From: Methanoculleus sp. 7T
GTDB taxonomy: Archaea; Halobacteriota; Methanomicrobia; Methanomicrobiales; Methanoculleaceae
DNA length: 64,000 bases
NCBI RefSeq assembly: GCF_023195915.1
Contig: NZ_JALPRP010000001.1
Coordinates: forward strand, 744,001-808,000
Reading direction: 5' to 3'
Within the stretch, counting starts at the first letter, position 1, and each line of letters starts with the position of its first letter. The position numbers were made by a program, and so were the translations under genes. Below the pieces are notes generated by a model that worked only from the letters and a program-made list of their open reading frames with translations, did no database searches and was not told the DNA's origin. Below are positions 24,211-33,244 of this stretch, one piece after another.

Positions 24211-25863
24211 TCACCGCCGGCCGCGACAGATCGCGAGGCCCGCAACCGCCACGAGTGGAACTATCCACCCGGGCGCCGCCTTCTGGGTCGGAACATCAGA
24301 CGGCTCCGCAGTCCCGTTCTCTGCCTGCGCCTCTATCCAGTCGACTGCGTACGCGAGCTGGACATCCTCCCCGGCCATCGCCCGCGCCAGGATCTCCTTG
24401 TCAAGCGGCACCCGCACCGTCGGGGCTACCCCGCCGGTCATCGACGCGTTGCTGTCCACTTGGATCCTGCCGTTCTCGTCGAGCGACGCGCCCGTCGGGA
24501 AGGCCGTCATGATCCCGAGAGGCAGGATCGGCCCGATCGACTCCATGCCGAACGCCCCGTTCGTTCCGTACCACGAGACGATCGCACCCGTTCCGGATTC
24601 GGCAAAGACCTTCGGGAGACCCTCCCCCGAACTGATGGTGTACGGGCTGACGAGGAGAGCGACCGATCCTGTGTAGCGGTCAGGCCGAGGCTGTGTCCAG
24701 GACTCCCAGAGAGCCGCGGGCTCCCCGGTCCCGGGGTCGTACGAGGTGCCGTATTCGTAAAAGACCGGCCGGTTCACGAACCAGCCGGCAAATGCGGAGG
24801 CCAGGTTGTCGTCCCCACCCCTGTTGAACCGGAGGTCGACGACGATGCCGGGCGCATCCCTCGCGATCGCATCCCTCACCGCCGCCCTGAAGGGCTGGTA
24901 CGCATCGTAGGCCTCTTCATAGACCGCGATGTACGTAATGCCTCCCGGCAGGGTCCGGGAGGTCACGGTATCGTTCGAGATCACCGCTTTGAGATTTGCC
25001 GATGTCCCGGCTCCCACATCGTTCACCCGGCGGCCGAGGAAGATGCTCGTCCGGGCGAGTGTGTCGTAGCCGTCGTCCGCCGCGGTCAGGTTGACCGTGC
25101 GGGGGACCGAATCCCCGGGTGAGGCAATCCCGACGGTTGCCTCGGTGCCGACGGGCGCCCGGGTCAGGAACCGCTGTTTTTGGAGGAGGATTCCCTCCTT
25201 GGTCGAAGGCTTAACCGGAGTCCAGATGATCGACGTCGCGTTGATCGCCTCCCTGGTCGGCCGGCCGTTCCACGAGACCACCTCGTCGCCGAACCTGACC
25301 CCCGCCTTCTCCGCATCGCTCCCACCTGCGACGTAGGTCACGATCACCTCGCCCGAGTCGAGTCTTGCGACGGCAAGCCCGTAGCCCCCGCCGATATCAG
25401 CGTACTTCGCCCCAAAGTCGTCGGGGGAAAGAATTATGACGTGCCCGTCCGGGATGGCGTACGCAAACTCACGGAGCGCCCGGTAGTATGCGGCAGCATC
25501 CTGGTTCTTCTCGGCATCCGCGATCTCCGGTGCATACCTTGCATCGAGCGAATCCCAGTCGACTGCACGCCACTCCGTGAAGGCGTAGCGCTCTTCCATA
25601 TAGGCGCACGTCTCCCGGAAAGCTTCACTCCAGGAGAGGTCGCCGAAGTCAGGGATCTCCCCGGTCAGGTTGGCCGCGATGGGCGAGAAGGATGCAGCAA
25701 GCTCTTCGTTATAGGCCGTCTCGTTGTTCCGCTCGAACGGAACGCAGGTATCAGTCCATACCATCCCGCACGAATCGGTGTACAGCCCGGCGCACGCCGG
25801 ATGCACGAGGAGGAACAGCATCGCCAACCCTGCCGCCACCACACGTAAATGCCCCAAATGCAC
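24211..25863 (-). CDS. Secreted S41-family (tail-specific) peptidase with PDZ domain
   Basis: A 550-residue protein with a signal peptide (VVAAGLAMLFLLVHPACA). An N-terminal helical region is followed by a PDZ-like domain around 180-260 (GGYGLAVARLDSGEVIV, AGVRFGDEVVSWNG) and an S41 catalytic domain. The probable nucleophile is in the motif ISSGEGLPKVF (Ser411 or Ser412). The preceding GIVVDLRFNRGGDDNLA is the usual strand before the oxyanion region. The C terminus has a Pro-rich linker, APGWIVPLVAVAGLAI and CRGRR, that is, a hydrophobic span and a basic tail, which resembles a cell-surface sorting signal. It likely acts outside the cell. It stands alone and is divergent from the acyl-CoA synthetase gene. 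Confidence 0.82.
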   Translation of the reverse strand: MHLGHLRVVAAGLAMLFLLVHPACAGLYTDSCGMVWTDTCVPFERNNETAYNEELAASFSPIAANLTGEIPDFGDLSWSEAFRETCAYMEERYAFTEWRAVDWDSLDARYAPEIADAEKNQDAAAYYRALREFAYAIPDGHVIILSPDDFGAKYADIGGGYGLAVARLDSGEVIVTYVAGGSDAEKAGVRFGDEVVSWNGRPTREAINATSIIWTPVKPSTKEGILLQKQRFLTRAPVGTEATVGIASPGDSVPRTVNLTAADDGYDTLARTSIFLGRRVNDVGAGTSANLKAVISNDTVTSRTLPGGITYIAVYEEAYDAYQPFRAAVRDAIARDAPGIVVDLRFNRGGDDNLASAFAGWFVNRPVFYEYGTSYDPGTGEPAALWESWTQPRPDRYTGSVALLVSPYTISSGEGLPKVFAESGTGAIVSWYGTNGAFGMESIGPILPLGIMTAFPTGASLDENGRIQVDSNASMTGGVAPTVRVPLDKEILARAMAGEDVQLAYAVDWIEAQAENGTAEPSDVPTQKAAPGWIVPLVAVAGLAICRGRR

Positions 25864-25990
25864 GACAATCTACCTTACGTAGCGGTTTCCCGTGCCGGGA
25901 TTTGGCCTTTGCGTTTTCTTCCGACCTGTCGTCTCCGAGACGTCAGAAGGCCGGGGTCCGGGGGCAACCTATTTACCGCACCATGAACAA

Positions 25991-25998
25991 TTATATAC
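25991..25998 (+). promoter_or_regulatory. TATA box of acyl-CoA synthetase gene
   Basis: TTATATAC stands 34 bases before the ATG at 26032, in the AT-rich part of the divergent region. A GGAG ribosome-binding site follows at the expected place. Confidence 0.55.
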
Positions 25999-26031
25999 AT
26001 CGAAGTGCATACTTGCCGAACGGAGCCCCCC

Positions 26032-27573
26032 ATGCCGAACTGTACCACGTTTCTCGATGTCAACGCCTGCAACTGCTCAAAGACCGCCCTGATTGTTCCT
26101 TCCCGGGGAGAATCCTACACCCACGCCGACCTCCGGGACCGGGTCTCCCGAGTGGGGAACGGCTTCCTCAACCTCGGGATTGAGCGCGGGGAGCGGGTCT
26201 GCATCTACTTGGACAGTTCACCCGAGTACCTCATAAGTTACCTCGCCCTCTGGCGCATCGGCGCCGTTGCCGTCCCGACGAACCGGGTCTACCGGGAGGA
26301 GGAGGTCCTCTACGCCGTCCATAATGCCGGGGCCGCCGCCGTCGTCACCGATGCCGAGGGTGCAGCCCTCGTCGGCCGCATCCGGGACCGGGCGCCGACG
26401 CTCCGGCACGTCATCGTCGTCGACGGGGAAGCCGCCGGCGCCACCCCTTGGACCGACCTCCTCCGTGCATCCGCGGACCTCCGTGCGGTCCACTGCCGGT
26501 TCGACGACCTCTGCCAGATCCAGTACACCTCCGGCACCACCGGGAAGCCGAAAGGCGCCATGCTCACTCACGGCAACTGGATAGCGGCCATGGACGCCGA
26601 ACGGGACGTCCTCGGGATCACCCCGGACGACATCTACCTCGGGATCTACCCCATGGGGCACGTCGGCATAAGTTGGGGGATCGCCGTGCTCCGGGCGGGC
26701 GGGACGTACGTCATCATGGAACGGTTCGATCTCTCCCGCTACCTCGACCTTGCCCGCGAACACCGGGCCACGATCGTCGCCGGTATGCCGCCGGTGATCC
26801 ACTCCCTCCTCCAGACCCCGCCCGGGACCGAGACGGCGCTCGCCACCGCACGGGTGATGATCAGCGGCGGCGGCCCCCTGATGCCCGGCGTCTGGAAACC
26901 CTTCCACGAGCGGTTCGGGATCCCGGTCCTCAACGCCTACGGCCTCTCCGAGACGATCGTCGTCGGGACCGGTACCGCCATCCGCCCCGAGCACTACGCG
27001 ACCGCCGACGAGTTCAGGAGCGTGGGCACGCCGGTCGGGTTCTCGGAGGTGAAGATCGTCGACGCAAACGACCCCGGTCGGGAACTCGGGCCAGGCGAAG
27101 ACGGCGAGATCGCCCTCCGGGGGCCGGCGGTGGCGCTCGGCTACTGGCAGATGCCGGAGGAGACTCGGGCGGTCTTCCTCCCCGACGGCTGGTTCCTGAC
27201 CGGCGACGTCGGCCACCTCGACGAGACCGGGATGCTCTACATCACCGACCGGAAGAAGGACATGATCGTCATGTCCGGCTGGAAGGTCTACCCGACCGAG
27301 GTCGAGAACGTCCTCGTCCAGCACCCGGGCGTCCGCGACGCGGCGGTCTTCGGGTGCCCGGACGTTCGCCGGGGCGAGGTCCCGGTGGCCGTGGTGGTGC
27401 CTTCGGACGGCGGTGTCGCTCCCGACGATGTCATCGCTTTCGCTCGCGGCCGCCTCGCAGGCTACAAGGTCCCCCGCCGGGTCATCGTCGCCGCCGATAT
27501 CCCCCGAGTCAACGGGTGGAAACTCCTGCGGAAAAGCCTGCGGGAGCAATACTGCACCTCCGGCGGCGCATAG
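26032..27573 (+). CDS. AMP-forming acyl-CoA synthetase / acyl-acid ligase
   Basis: A 513-residue member of the ANL superfamily. The P-loop YTSGTTGKPKGAM lies near residue 165, the A5 region NAYGLSETIVVG and A8-type motif WFLTGDVGHLDETGML follow, and the C-terminal domain has RKKDMIVMSGWKVYPTEVE. A basic residue in KLLRKSLRE near the C terminus takes the place of the acylation lysine. It activates a carboxylic acid to acyl-AMP and then the CoA thioester, and the chain length cannot be read from the sequence. The ATG at 26032 with GGAG upstream was chosen over a GTG nine codons earlier. Confidence 0.85.
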   Translation: MPNCTTFLDVNACNCSKTALIVPSRGESYTHADLRDRVSRVGNGFLNLGIERGERVCIYLDSSPEYLISYLALWRIGAVAVPTNRVYREEEVLYAVHNAGAAAVVTDAEGAALVGRIRDRAPTLRHVIVVDGEAAGATPWTDLLRASADLRAVHCRFDDLCQIQYTSGTTGKPKGAMLTHGNWIAAMDAERDVLGITPDDIYLGIYPMGHVGISWGIAVLRAGGTYVIMERFDLSRYLDLAREHRATIVAGMPPVIHSLLQTPPGTETALATARVMISGGGPLMPGVWKPFHERFGIPVLNAYGLSETIVVGTGTAIRPEHYATADEFRSVGTPVGFSEVKIVDANDPGRELGPGEDGEIALRGPAVALGYWQMPEETRAVFLPDGWFLTGDVGHLDETGMLYITDRKKDMIVMSGWKVYPTEVENVLVQHPGVRDAAVFGCPDVRRGEVPVAVVVPSDGGVAPDDVIAFARGRLAGYKVPRRVIVAADIPRVNGWKLLRKSLREQYCTSGGA

Positions 27574-27624
27574 GCCGGAACGAACAGGGTAGTATTAAGG
27601 AAAAGGCGGCGAATAGGTATATAC

Positions 27625-28209
27625 GTGGCAAATACCACCAGACGTTCGACAGGGATCGCGGGCCTCGACCTCGCGCTCGACGGCGGATTCCCGCCGGGCA
27701 ACCGCATCATCATCTTCGGAGCCCCTTTAAGCGGCCTTGAACTCTTGGCACAGCAGTTCTGGCAGTCCGAAAGCCAGTCGGGGTCGTACCTGATGCTGGA
27801 TACCGTGCCGGAAGAGGGCATGACCGACGCACGGGGCATGGATGCCGCGGCGCTGACCGAAGCCATGCAGGGAGAGCGGGTCATCGTGGATTCCCTCTCC
27901 ACACTGATTCTGAAGCGGGGGATCGACGCAGCCGTGGAGTTCGTCCTCGAGGATACCCGCGGGATCGTCGAGCGAGGGGCGACCGTCGTGTATCTCCTCT
28001 ACACCGGTCTCCACAGCCCCCTTGAGGAAGCCCGGATGATGCGTGCCGCCGATATCTTCATCACCCTCAGGCACCAGATCCACGGCAACGAATTCGAGCG
28101 GACGCTCGCCATCGAGAAGTATAAAGGTGCGAACGTGCCGCAACGGGTGATTCCCTACCACATCGTCGCAAAGGGTCTTGAACTCTCGACGACGAGCAGG
28201 GTGGTCTAG
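27625..28209 (+). CDS. RecA/KaiC-superfamily protein with degenerate P-loop
   Basis: A 194-residue protein whose fold follows the KaiC/RadA pattern. It has an N-terminal GIAGLDLALDGGFPPGNRII, a P-loop position GAPLSGLE and a Walker B-like VIVDSLSTL. The P-loop lacks the GK[ST] lysine, so ATP hydrolysis is doubtful. Archaea encode many such single-domain KaiC-like proteins with signalling or unknown roles. The start is a GTG, with AGGT just before it. The gene follows the acyl-CoA synthetase by about 50 bases in the same direction and overlaps the end of the convergent methionine synthase gene by four bases. Confidence 0.65.
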   Translation: MANTTRRSTGIAGLDLALDGGFPPGNRIIIFGAPLSGLELLAQQFWQSESQSGSYLMLDTVPEEGMTDARGMDAAALTEAMQGERVIVDSLSTLILKRGIDAAVEFVLEDTRGIVERGATVVYLLYTGLHSPLEEARMMRAADIFITLRHQIHGNEFERTLAIEKYKGANVPQRVIPYHIVAKGLELSTTSRVV

Positions 28210-29108
28210 CCGGTATACTCGGCTCTGACCTCGCCCGCTGCGACAACCATATTTTTCAGTTTTCCGAGCGCCACATCGCGCGACTGCATCCGCAGGCCGC
28301 AGTCCGGGTCGATGAGCAGGGCTTCGGGCGAGAAAACGTCGACTCCGGCTTCGATCCGCTTCTTGATCGCCTCGATGCTCTCGATACCGGGGTCGGCCGA
28401 GTCCACGCACCCATACCCGATCATCCGGCCGCGCAGATCTTTTTCCGAGAGCAGATCGAGGTTTCCGGGATTGTTGGAGAACTCGAAGTCGAATATAGCG
28501 ACGTTCGTCCGGAGGATATCGTCCACGACTCCCCCGAGGTTCCCGCAGACATGGAGAGACGTCGGAACCCGGAGCCGGGCGGCGATCGCGTTCACCGCTT
28601 CGCGGCCGACGGCGATGTTTGCGGCACCCGTGGAGAAGATGGGTTCGTCGATCTGGAGGACCGTGACCCCGGCGTCCTGGAGATACCCAGCCTCGACCGC
28701 GAGCGCCTGAGCGAGGTCGAGGACCAGTTCGTCCTTGTTCCGGTAGAACGGCGTCTCGAGCGCGAGGCCGTGCGCGAGCGTGCTCGGGCCGGTGAGGATC
28801 CCCTTCACCTTCGGGTGCCGGGAGAGGGCATATCTCGTATCCCCGACCGTGATGGGCTGCCTGGCCGGCTGGACCTTCCCGACGACCGCGGACCCGCGGA
28901 TGCCGGGGAGGTGGGAGGTGAAGGCCCGGATCATATCCCCCCTGACCTGGCCGTCGGAGATGATGTCGATCCCGGCGCCGACCTGGTCGGCGACCGCTAC
29001 CTCGACCGCATGTTTCAGCGGGTCCATGAGGGCGCGAATCCCCGAGCCTTTCACCACCGGGTAGCTCCCGACCACCGTGGTGGGCAGGAGTTTGCTCATC
29101 AGTCTCAT
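28206..29108 (-). CDS. Core MetE-type methionine synthase, catalytic domain only
   Basis: A 300-residue TIM-barrel protein equivalent to the C-terminal half of cobalamin-independent methionine synthase. Zinc ligands are visible in SLHVCGN and IDPDCGL, and TTVVGSYP at the N terminus and IDEPIFS are family signatures. Archaeal proteins of this short type take the methyl group from a corrinoid rather than from methyltetrahydrofolate. The exact donor in this organism is not shown by sequence. The start overlaps the aspS stop (ATGA), so the two are cotranscribed. A second ATG three codons in is also possible. Confidence 0.85.
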   Translation of the reverse strand: MRLMSKLLPTTVVGSYPVVKGSGIRALMDPLKHAVEVAVADQVGAGIDIISDGQVRGDMIRAFTSHLPGIRGSAVVGKVQPARQPITVGDTRYALSRHPKVKGILTGPSTLAHGLALETPFYRNKDELVLDLAQALAVEAGYLQDAGVTVLQIDEPIFSTGAANIAVGREAVNAIAARLRVPTSLHVCGNLGGVVDDILRTNVAIFDFEFSNNPGNLDLLSEKDLRGRMIGYGCVDSADPGIESIEAIKKRIEAGVDVFSPEALLIDPDCGLRMQSRDVALGKLKNMVVAAGEVRAEYTG

Positions 29109-30394
29109 GGGGTCAGTCTGTGCCGGTCACGCGGGAAGAGCACCGCTTCGCGGATGTTCCCAAGGTCGAGCATCGTCATCACCAGACGCTCGATGCCAAG
29201 CCCCCATCCGGCGTGCGGGGGCATGCCGTATCGGAATGTGTTCAGGTAGAATTCAAAGCTTTCGGGAGAGAGACCCTTGGCACGGATCCGCTCCACCAGG
29301 AGGTCGTGATCGTGGATACGCTGGGCGCCGGAAGAGAGTTCCATCCGGGGGTGCATCATGTCGAACGCTTTGCAGAACTCGGGCCTGTCCGGGTAGGGCA
29401 GTGCATAGTAGGGCCTGATCTCGGTCGGCCAGTCGACGATGAAGTAGTGCCTCCCGATCTCGTCGCCGATCGCCCTCTCGGCCGCCGGTGAGAGGTCGTC
29501 GCCGAAGGAGAGTTTCTCCTCGATGGTGCGGTTCGCGATCTCGATCGCCTCTACGTAGGGAACCCGGGGGAACGGTTTCTCCGGGATCGCAAGGTCGACC
29601 TCAAGGTCGGCCAGATGCTCTTTGCAGTTCTTGGCGACGTACTCGTAGACGTAGACGATCAGGTCTTCGAGGAGTTCCATGACGTCGTTGTGGTCGGCAA
29701 ACGAGACCTCGACATCGAGCGACGTGGCCTCGTTGAGGTGCCGGACGGTGTTGTGCTCCTCGGCGCGGAAGATGGGCCCGATCTCGAAGACTTTCTCGAA
29801 ACCCGCCGCCATCATCATCTGCTTGTAGAGCTGCGGGCTCTGGTTCATGAACGCCTCTTTCTCGAAGTAGGCGATCGGGAAGAGTTCGGTGCCGCCCTCG
29901 GTTGCGGCGGCGACGATCTTCGGAGTGGTGATGTTGATGCAGCCCCGGGAGTGGAGGAACTCGGTCGCGGCGCAGATCACCGCCGAGCGGATGCAGAAAA
30001 TTGCACGGACGCGCGGCTTTCTCGCGTCCAGGAACCGGGAGTCAAGCCTCGTATCCATCTCGGCGGGCACCTTCTCGGCGACGTCGAGCGGGAGCGGGCT
30101 CCCTGCGATGCTGACGATCTCAAGCTCCTCGGGGACGATCTCGCGCCCCCCGGGTGCTTTCTCGATCGCTTTGACCTTGCCCCGAACCCTGACCACGGAT
30201 TCGCGTGAGACATTTCGAGCTACTTCGAGGATCTCCGCCGAGACCTTCTTCTTTGGGATGGTCACTTGGATGATACCGGTCCGGTCGCGGATCAGGAAGA
30301 ATGAGAGCCCTCCGAGGTCACGAACCTCATGTACCCAGCCGATGATCTCGGCAGATTCGGTTTCCGGAGTTACGGCCCGTATTGGTAGACGCAT
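29105..30394 (-). CDS. aspS: Aspartyl-tRNA synthetase, archaeal type
   Basis: A 429-residue class II synthetase. An N-terminal OB-fold anticodon-binding domain (about 1-100, with [19 protein letters not shown]) is followed by the catalytic core. The core has motif 2 [16 protein letters not shown] and the motif 3 end [11 protein letters not shown]. The length and the absence of the bacterial insertion domain mark the archaeal type. Whether it is discriminating or also charges tRNA-Asn cannot be decided by eye. The frame continues far upstream but the conserved N terminus starts at the ATG at 30394. Confidence 0.93.
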   Translation of the reverse strand: MRLPIRAVTPETESAEIIGWVHEVRDLGGLSFFLIRDRTGIIQVTIPKKKVSAEILEVARNVSRESVVRVRGKVKAIEKAPGGREIVPEELEIVSIAGSPLPLDVAEKVPAEMDTRLDSRFLDARKPRVRAIFCIRSAVICAATEFLHSRGCINITTPKIVAAATEGGTELFPIAYFEKEAFMNQSPQLYKQMMMAAGFEKVFEIGPIFRAEEHNTVRHLNEATSLDVEVSFADHNDVMELLEDLIVYVYEYVAKNCKEHLADLEVDLAIPEKPFPRVPYVEAIEIANRTIEEKLSFGDDLSPAAERAIGDEIGRHYFIVDWPTEIRPYYALPYPDRPEFCKAFDMMHPRMELSSGAQRIHDHDLLVERIRAKGLSPESFEFYLNTFRYGMPPHAGWGLGIERLVMTMLDLGNIREAVLFPRDRHRLTP

Positions 30395-30533
30395 ATGAAA
30401 AACCTGGGTACAATGTGGGCCCCGGGAGGTATTTTGTTTTGCGCTCCTCGCCGGGAGAGCGCCCTTCCGGGTAGCCGGATATCGGCCCCGGGCAGCCGCG
30501 GAAACAAAAGGGCGCCCGGGGGGATCCGGACCT

Positions 30534-31076
30534 TCACAGGAAGACTGCTGCGGAGATGACCGTTGTCCAGCGGCCGTCCATAACCCCTTCCGCCGACTGG
30601 CAGGTGTGGGTCGTGCTGATGATCCGGCCGCTGGCCTTATAGATCTGCTCCCGCTCCTGCCATGCACGGTCGGGATCGAACTCGATGCCGAGCGTGGTGG
30701 CGAGCATGGTTGCCGCAAGGTCTTCGGCGTACTCGCCCGAAACCTCCGCAGTCTCCCCAAAGGCGTGGTGCTCGGAGAGGTAGCCGTAGGTGTTGCTCTC
30801 CTTCGGCATCGCGTGGCCGATGGCGGCGGAGACGAGCCTGCTCGGTTCGTTGGTCTCATTCCGGGCCATGACGACATAGACGATACTGCCCGGAGAAAGG
30901 TGCTTTAAGCCCTCCTCCTTCGAGACCAACTGGCAGTTCGGGGGGAAGATACTCGAGACATAAACCAGGTTGTACTTCTCGATGCCCGCCTGCCGGAGAG
31001 CCAGTTCAAACGATGCCAGTTTGTCTTTGTGGATGCCCACACCCTTTGTAAAGAAACACTTGGTCGGAACGAACAT
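30534..31076 (-). CDS. pdaD: Pyruvoyl-dependent arginine decarboxylase proenzyme
   Basis: A 180-residue proenzyme that makes agmatine for polyamine and archaeal tRNA modification. The self-cleavage site is VSSIFPP with Ser41/Ser42; the second serine becomes the pyruvoyl group of the large chain. [20 protein letters not shown] at the N terminus and the C-terminal [15 protein letters not shown] are typical. The gene has its own AT-rich promoter region upstream, with GTATATCA on the minus strand at about 31165-31172. Confidence 0.93.
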   Translation of the reverse strand: MFVPTKCFFTKGVGIHKDKLASFELALRQAGIEKYNLVYVSSIFPPNCQLVSKEEGLKHLSPGSIVYVVMARNETNEPSRLVSAAIGHAMPKESNTYGYLSEHHAFGETAEVSGEYAEDLAATMLATTLGIEFDPDRAWQEREQIYKASGRIISTTHTCQSAEGVMDGRWTTVISAAVFL

Positions 31077-31356
31077 TAAGGATCTTCTTATCGTTTGAAT
31101 TTTTTAAAATTTTCGGTGATAACAACCACAAATTGAGAACGGAGCCGATTTTTCTCGATTTTTTGATATACGTCTGAAAAAAACACATAAATTTGAAAAT
31201 AACCTTTAAAATGCAGGATTTCCAGATATGCCGAGCCGCCCGGGAACCCAGAGACAAGAGCCGGTCTTCCGCGGGAGAACGGCCGAAACCGGAATCGTTG
31301 CTATAATCGTCCTTATCGAAAAATAACTAAAAGAACACGGCAGGGCGGTATGGATG
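31077..31356. other. AT-rich intergenic region with pdaD promoter
   Basis: From 31080 to about 31215 the DNA is strikingly AT-rich compared with its surroundings. It contains on the minus strand a TATA-like GTATATCA (31165-31172) for pdaD and a run AAAATTTTAAAAAATTC nearer the gene. From 31300 the plus strand has CTATAATCG and GAAAAATAACT, which could be the promoter of the structured RNA that follows. There is no supportable gene. Confidence 0.5.
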
Positions 31357-31493
31357 TCCCAAGGGATCAGGGAGCGCACCGGGCAAGAAAACCCGGGAAG
31401 GGGGTGTAGGTGCAGGAGCGAACCCCTTCGCGGAAACCCAACCGTTTTCCGGGGTGTGGGCACCTGCCGGAGACCTTTAGGTGATCCCTGGGA
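31357..31493 (+). ncRNA. Unassigned structured RNA candidate, about 137 nt
   Basis: Nested complementary segments predict a compact multi-branched fold. The closing stem of 12 bp pairs TCCCA-a-GGGATCA (31357-31369) with TGATCCC-TGGGA (31482-31493) and has one bulged A. An inner stem GTAGGTGC/GCACCTGC (31406-31413 with 31460-31467) encloses a hairpin CGGAAA/TTTCCG (31431-31436 with 31446-31451) and a CCCC/GGGG pairing. A separate hairpin CCGGG-caagaaaa-CCCGG lies at 31379-31396. A-rich loops favour the plus strand. There is no gene close downstream on that strand, so it would be a free-standing RNA. I found neither the RNase P nor the SRP core motifs. Confidence 0.55.
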
Positions 31494-31591
31494 ATAACCC
31501 CGTCTGCCGTATCCGCATCGGGCCTGTGATCGGCAGGCTCTCATAGGCGTTCAGGAGCGGCCCCTCACGCGATACCCCAGGGGCGCACCCT

Positions 31592-32764
31592 TCAGGCGAG
31601 GTCCCCCCGAGCTTGGATCGTCTCCAGCGCCTCGAACGCCTCCCGACGGACATCCCGGTCCGGGTCACGGAGGAGCGCCTGCAACGCATCCGATGCCCCG
31701 GGAGCCCCGATCTCGCCGAGGACGATAGCAGACCGGCGCCGGGTCTCGGTTTCGCCGGCGCCGGCGAGATCGATCAGGGCAGGCGCCGCCGCCTCCCCGA
31801 CCCGCCAGAGCGCCTCCATCACCCGGTGCCGGGCGACCTCGTCGCCTTTCCCGAGGGCCTCGACGAGCGGCCCGACGGCGGGCGTGCCGATACTCGCAAG
31901 CGCACCGGCAGCGTGCCACCTGACCGTCCGGTCGGGGTCGCAGAGCGACCTGATGAGCGGCACAACCGCTTCACCGGCTTGGGCCTCTCCGAGCACCCAC
32001 GCGGTCCACCGGCGAACAGACGGCCGCTCGTCCTGCAGGGCGGCTACCAGGGGAGCGACCGCAGGGGCGCCGATACGGACAAGAACAGCCGCGCTCCGCC
32101 GCCTGGCGTCCTCATCGTCGTCGCCGAGCGCCTCGATACAGGGGGCGACCGCCGGCTCCCCGAAGGCGGAGAGCGCATCGGCGGCGAGAAACCTGACCTG
32201 TTCGTCCGGATCGCGGAGAAGGCCGACCAAGCCTCCTATGCCGCGCTCGTCCCGGGACCGCCTGACACCGGCGACCGCACACCGCCTGACCCGCGGGTCG
32301 ACATCGCCGAGCGCCTCTAGGAATACGTCCCCGGCGTCGAAGCCCATAAGCGCTTCAAGAGCGCCGCGACGAACCGTTTCCTCCTCATCGTGCGCCGCCT
32401 GCAACAGAGCGTCCACCGCGGGGCTCCCAATAAGCCCGAACGCCCAGACGACGTCCTGCCGCACGGCACCATCCTCATGCGAGAGCATCCCGACGAGGTG
32501 CGGGACCGCCGCAGGCCCTATGCGGCCGAGGGCTGATGCCGCCGCCCGCCGGACGCACCAGTCCTCATCCGTGAGCCCCTTCGTCAGCGGGAGCACCGCA
32601 GTCTCCCCCATCTCGCCGAACGCCCGGACAGCCCTCCACCGGGTCTCGATATCTTCGCTCTCAAGCGATTCCGAGAGTCCTGCTACCCGAGCAGCCTCTT
32701 CTGCATCCGGCGATGCAACCGCTGCCTCCTGTCTGTGCGTGCCGAATCTATTCCATAGCCCCAT
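31592..32764 (-). CDS. HEAT/PBS-lyase repeat protein, 390 residues
   Basis: A soluble protein made of about ten to eleven HEAT-like repeats of some 31 residues, each with the pattern VRRxAAxALGxIGxPAVxPLxxAL. A short N-terminal region (GLWNRFGTHRQ) precedes them. Such repeats form curved solenoids that bind proteins. The family includes phycobilin lyases, but no pigment role is expected here. The ATG at 32764 has GGAG seven bases upstream, and a much longer frame runs upstream but overlaps the opposite TusA gene and is not coding. Four more HEAT-repeat genes occur at 44.4, 44.8, 50.1 and 51.3 kb. The partner is unknown. Confidence 0.8.
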   Translation of the reverse strand: MGLWNRFGTHRQEAAVASPDAEEAARVAGLSESLESEDIETRWRAVRAFGEMGETAVLPLTKGLTDEDWCVRRAAASALGRIGPAAVPHLVGMLSHEDGAVRQDVVWAFGLIGSPAVDALLQAAHDEEETVRRGALEALMGFDAGDVFLEALGDVDPRVRRCAVAGVRRSRDERGIGGLVGLLRDPDEQVRFLAADALSAFGEPAVAPCIEALGDDDEDARRRSAAVLVRIGAPAVAPLVAALQDERPSVRRWTAWVLGEAQAGEAVVPLIRSLCDPDRTVRWHAAGALASIGTPAVGPLVEALGKGDEVARHRVMEALWRVGEAAAPALIDLAGAGETETRRRSAIVLGEIGAPGASDALQALLRDPDRDVRREAFEALETIQARGDLA

Positions 32765-32901
32765 CGTTACACTCCGCGTGATCGGTCCTTTCCGATGATG
32801 GTACGTGGCGAGAGATGCCGTATAACTCTTCTGATCCGCTCCCGATGTCACAAAACCCTCCCGTTGCCGTCCTATGCCGTAGGCGCACCCCAGAGGAACG
32901 C

Positions 32902-32908
32902 TTATATG
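32902..32908 (+). promoter_or_regulatory. TATA box of the sulfur-relay operon
   Basis: TTATATG lies about 95 bases before the first TusA-like gene, in the divergent gap with the HEAT gene. This would give a leader of about 70 bases. Confidence 0.4.
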
Positions 32909-33001
32909 GGATGGTGCACGATCCGGTGCGACCGGGAGTGGGCCGCCGATACGTCGCGGCACCCGGATTCCCACGCGCGCTCCGCAACGGAAGGTGCAGA
33001 G

Positions 33002-33244
33002 ATGGAGGAAGATATCGAACCGGCAGCGGTTGTAGACTGTATCGGACTCTACTGCCCCATGCCGATCGCAATGACGAAAGAAGGGATCGAGCGCCTCGAC
33101 GTTGGGGAGGTGCTCATGGTTGAGGCGGACGACCCTGCCGCAGAGGAGGATATCCGGCGCTGGGCAAACCGAGTGGGGCACGAGATCGTGAAGTTCGAGA
33201 AGGACGACGGAGTCATGAGGTTCTACATCAGGAAGGTGAGATAG
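33002..33244 (+). CDS. TusA-like sulfur carrier protein 1
   Basis: An 80-residue TusA/SirA-family protein. The hallmark is LYCPMPI with Cys18 as the sulfur-carrying residue; Cys13 is an additional cysteine. AAGGTG stands five bases before the ATG, and the longer upstream frame is not conserved. TusA proteins receive persulfide sulfur and pass it on to acceptors such as thiolated tRNA or molybdopterin. It opens an operon of three TusA-like genes, a DsrE-like gene, a NifS-like gene and iscU. The next gene starts on the base following the stop. Confidence 0.85.
   Translation: MEEDIEPAAVVDCIGLYCPMPIAMTKEGIERLDVGEVLMVEADDPAAEEDIRRWANRVGHEIVKFEKDDGVMRFYIRKVR

Noticed and set aside
31357-31493. Identification of the structured RNA as RNase P RNA or SRP RNA
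   Set aside because: The conserved RNase P segment of the GGAAAGTCC type and the SRP domain motifs are not present, and the length is too short for either.
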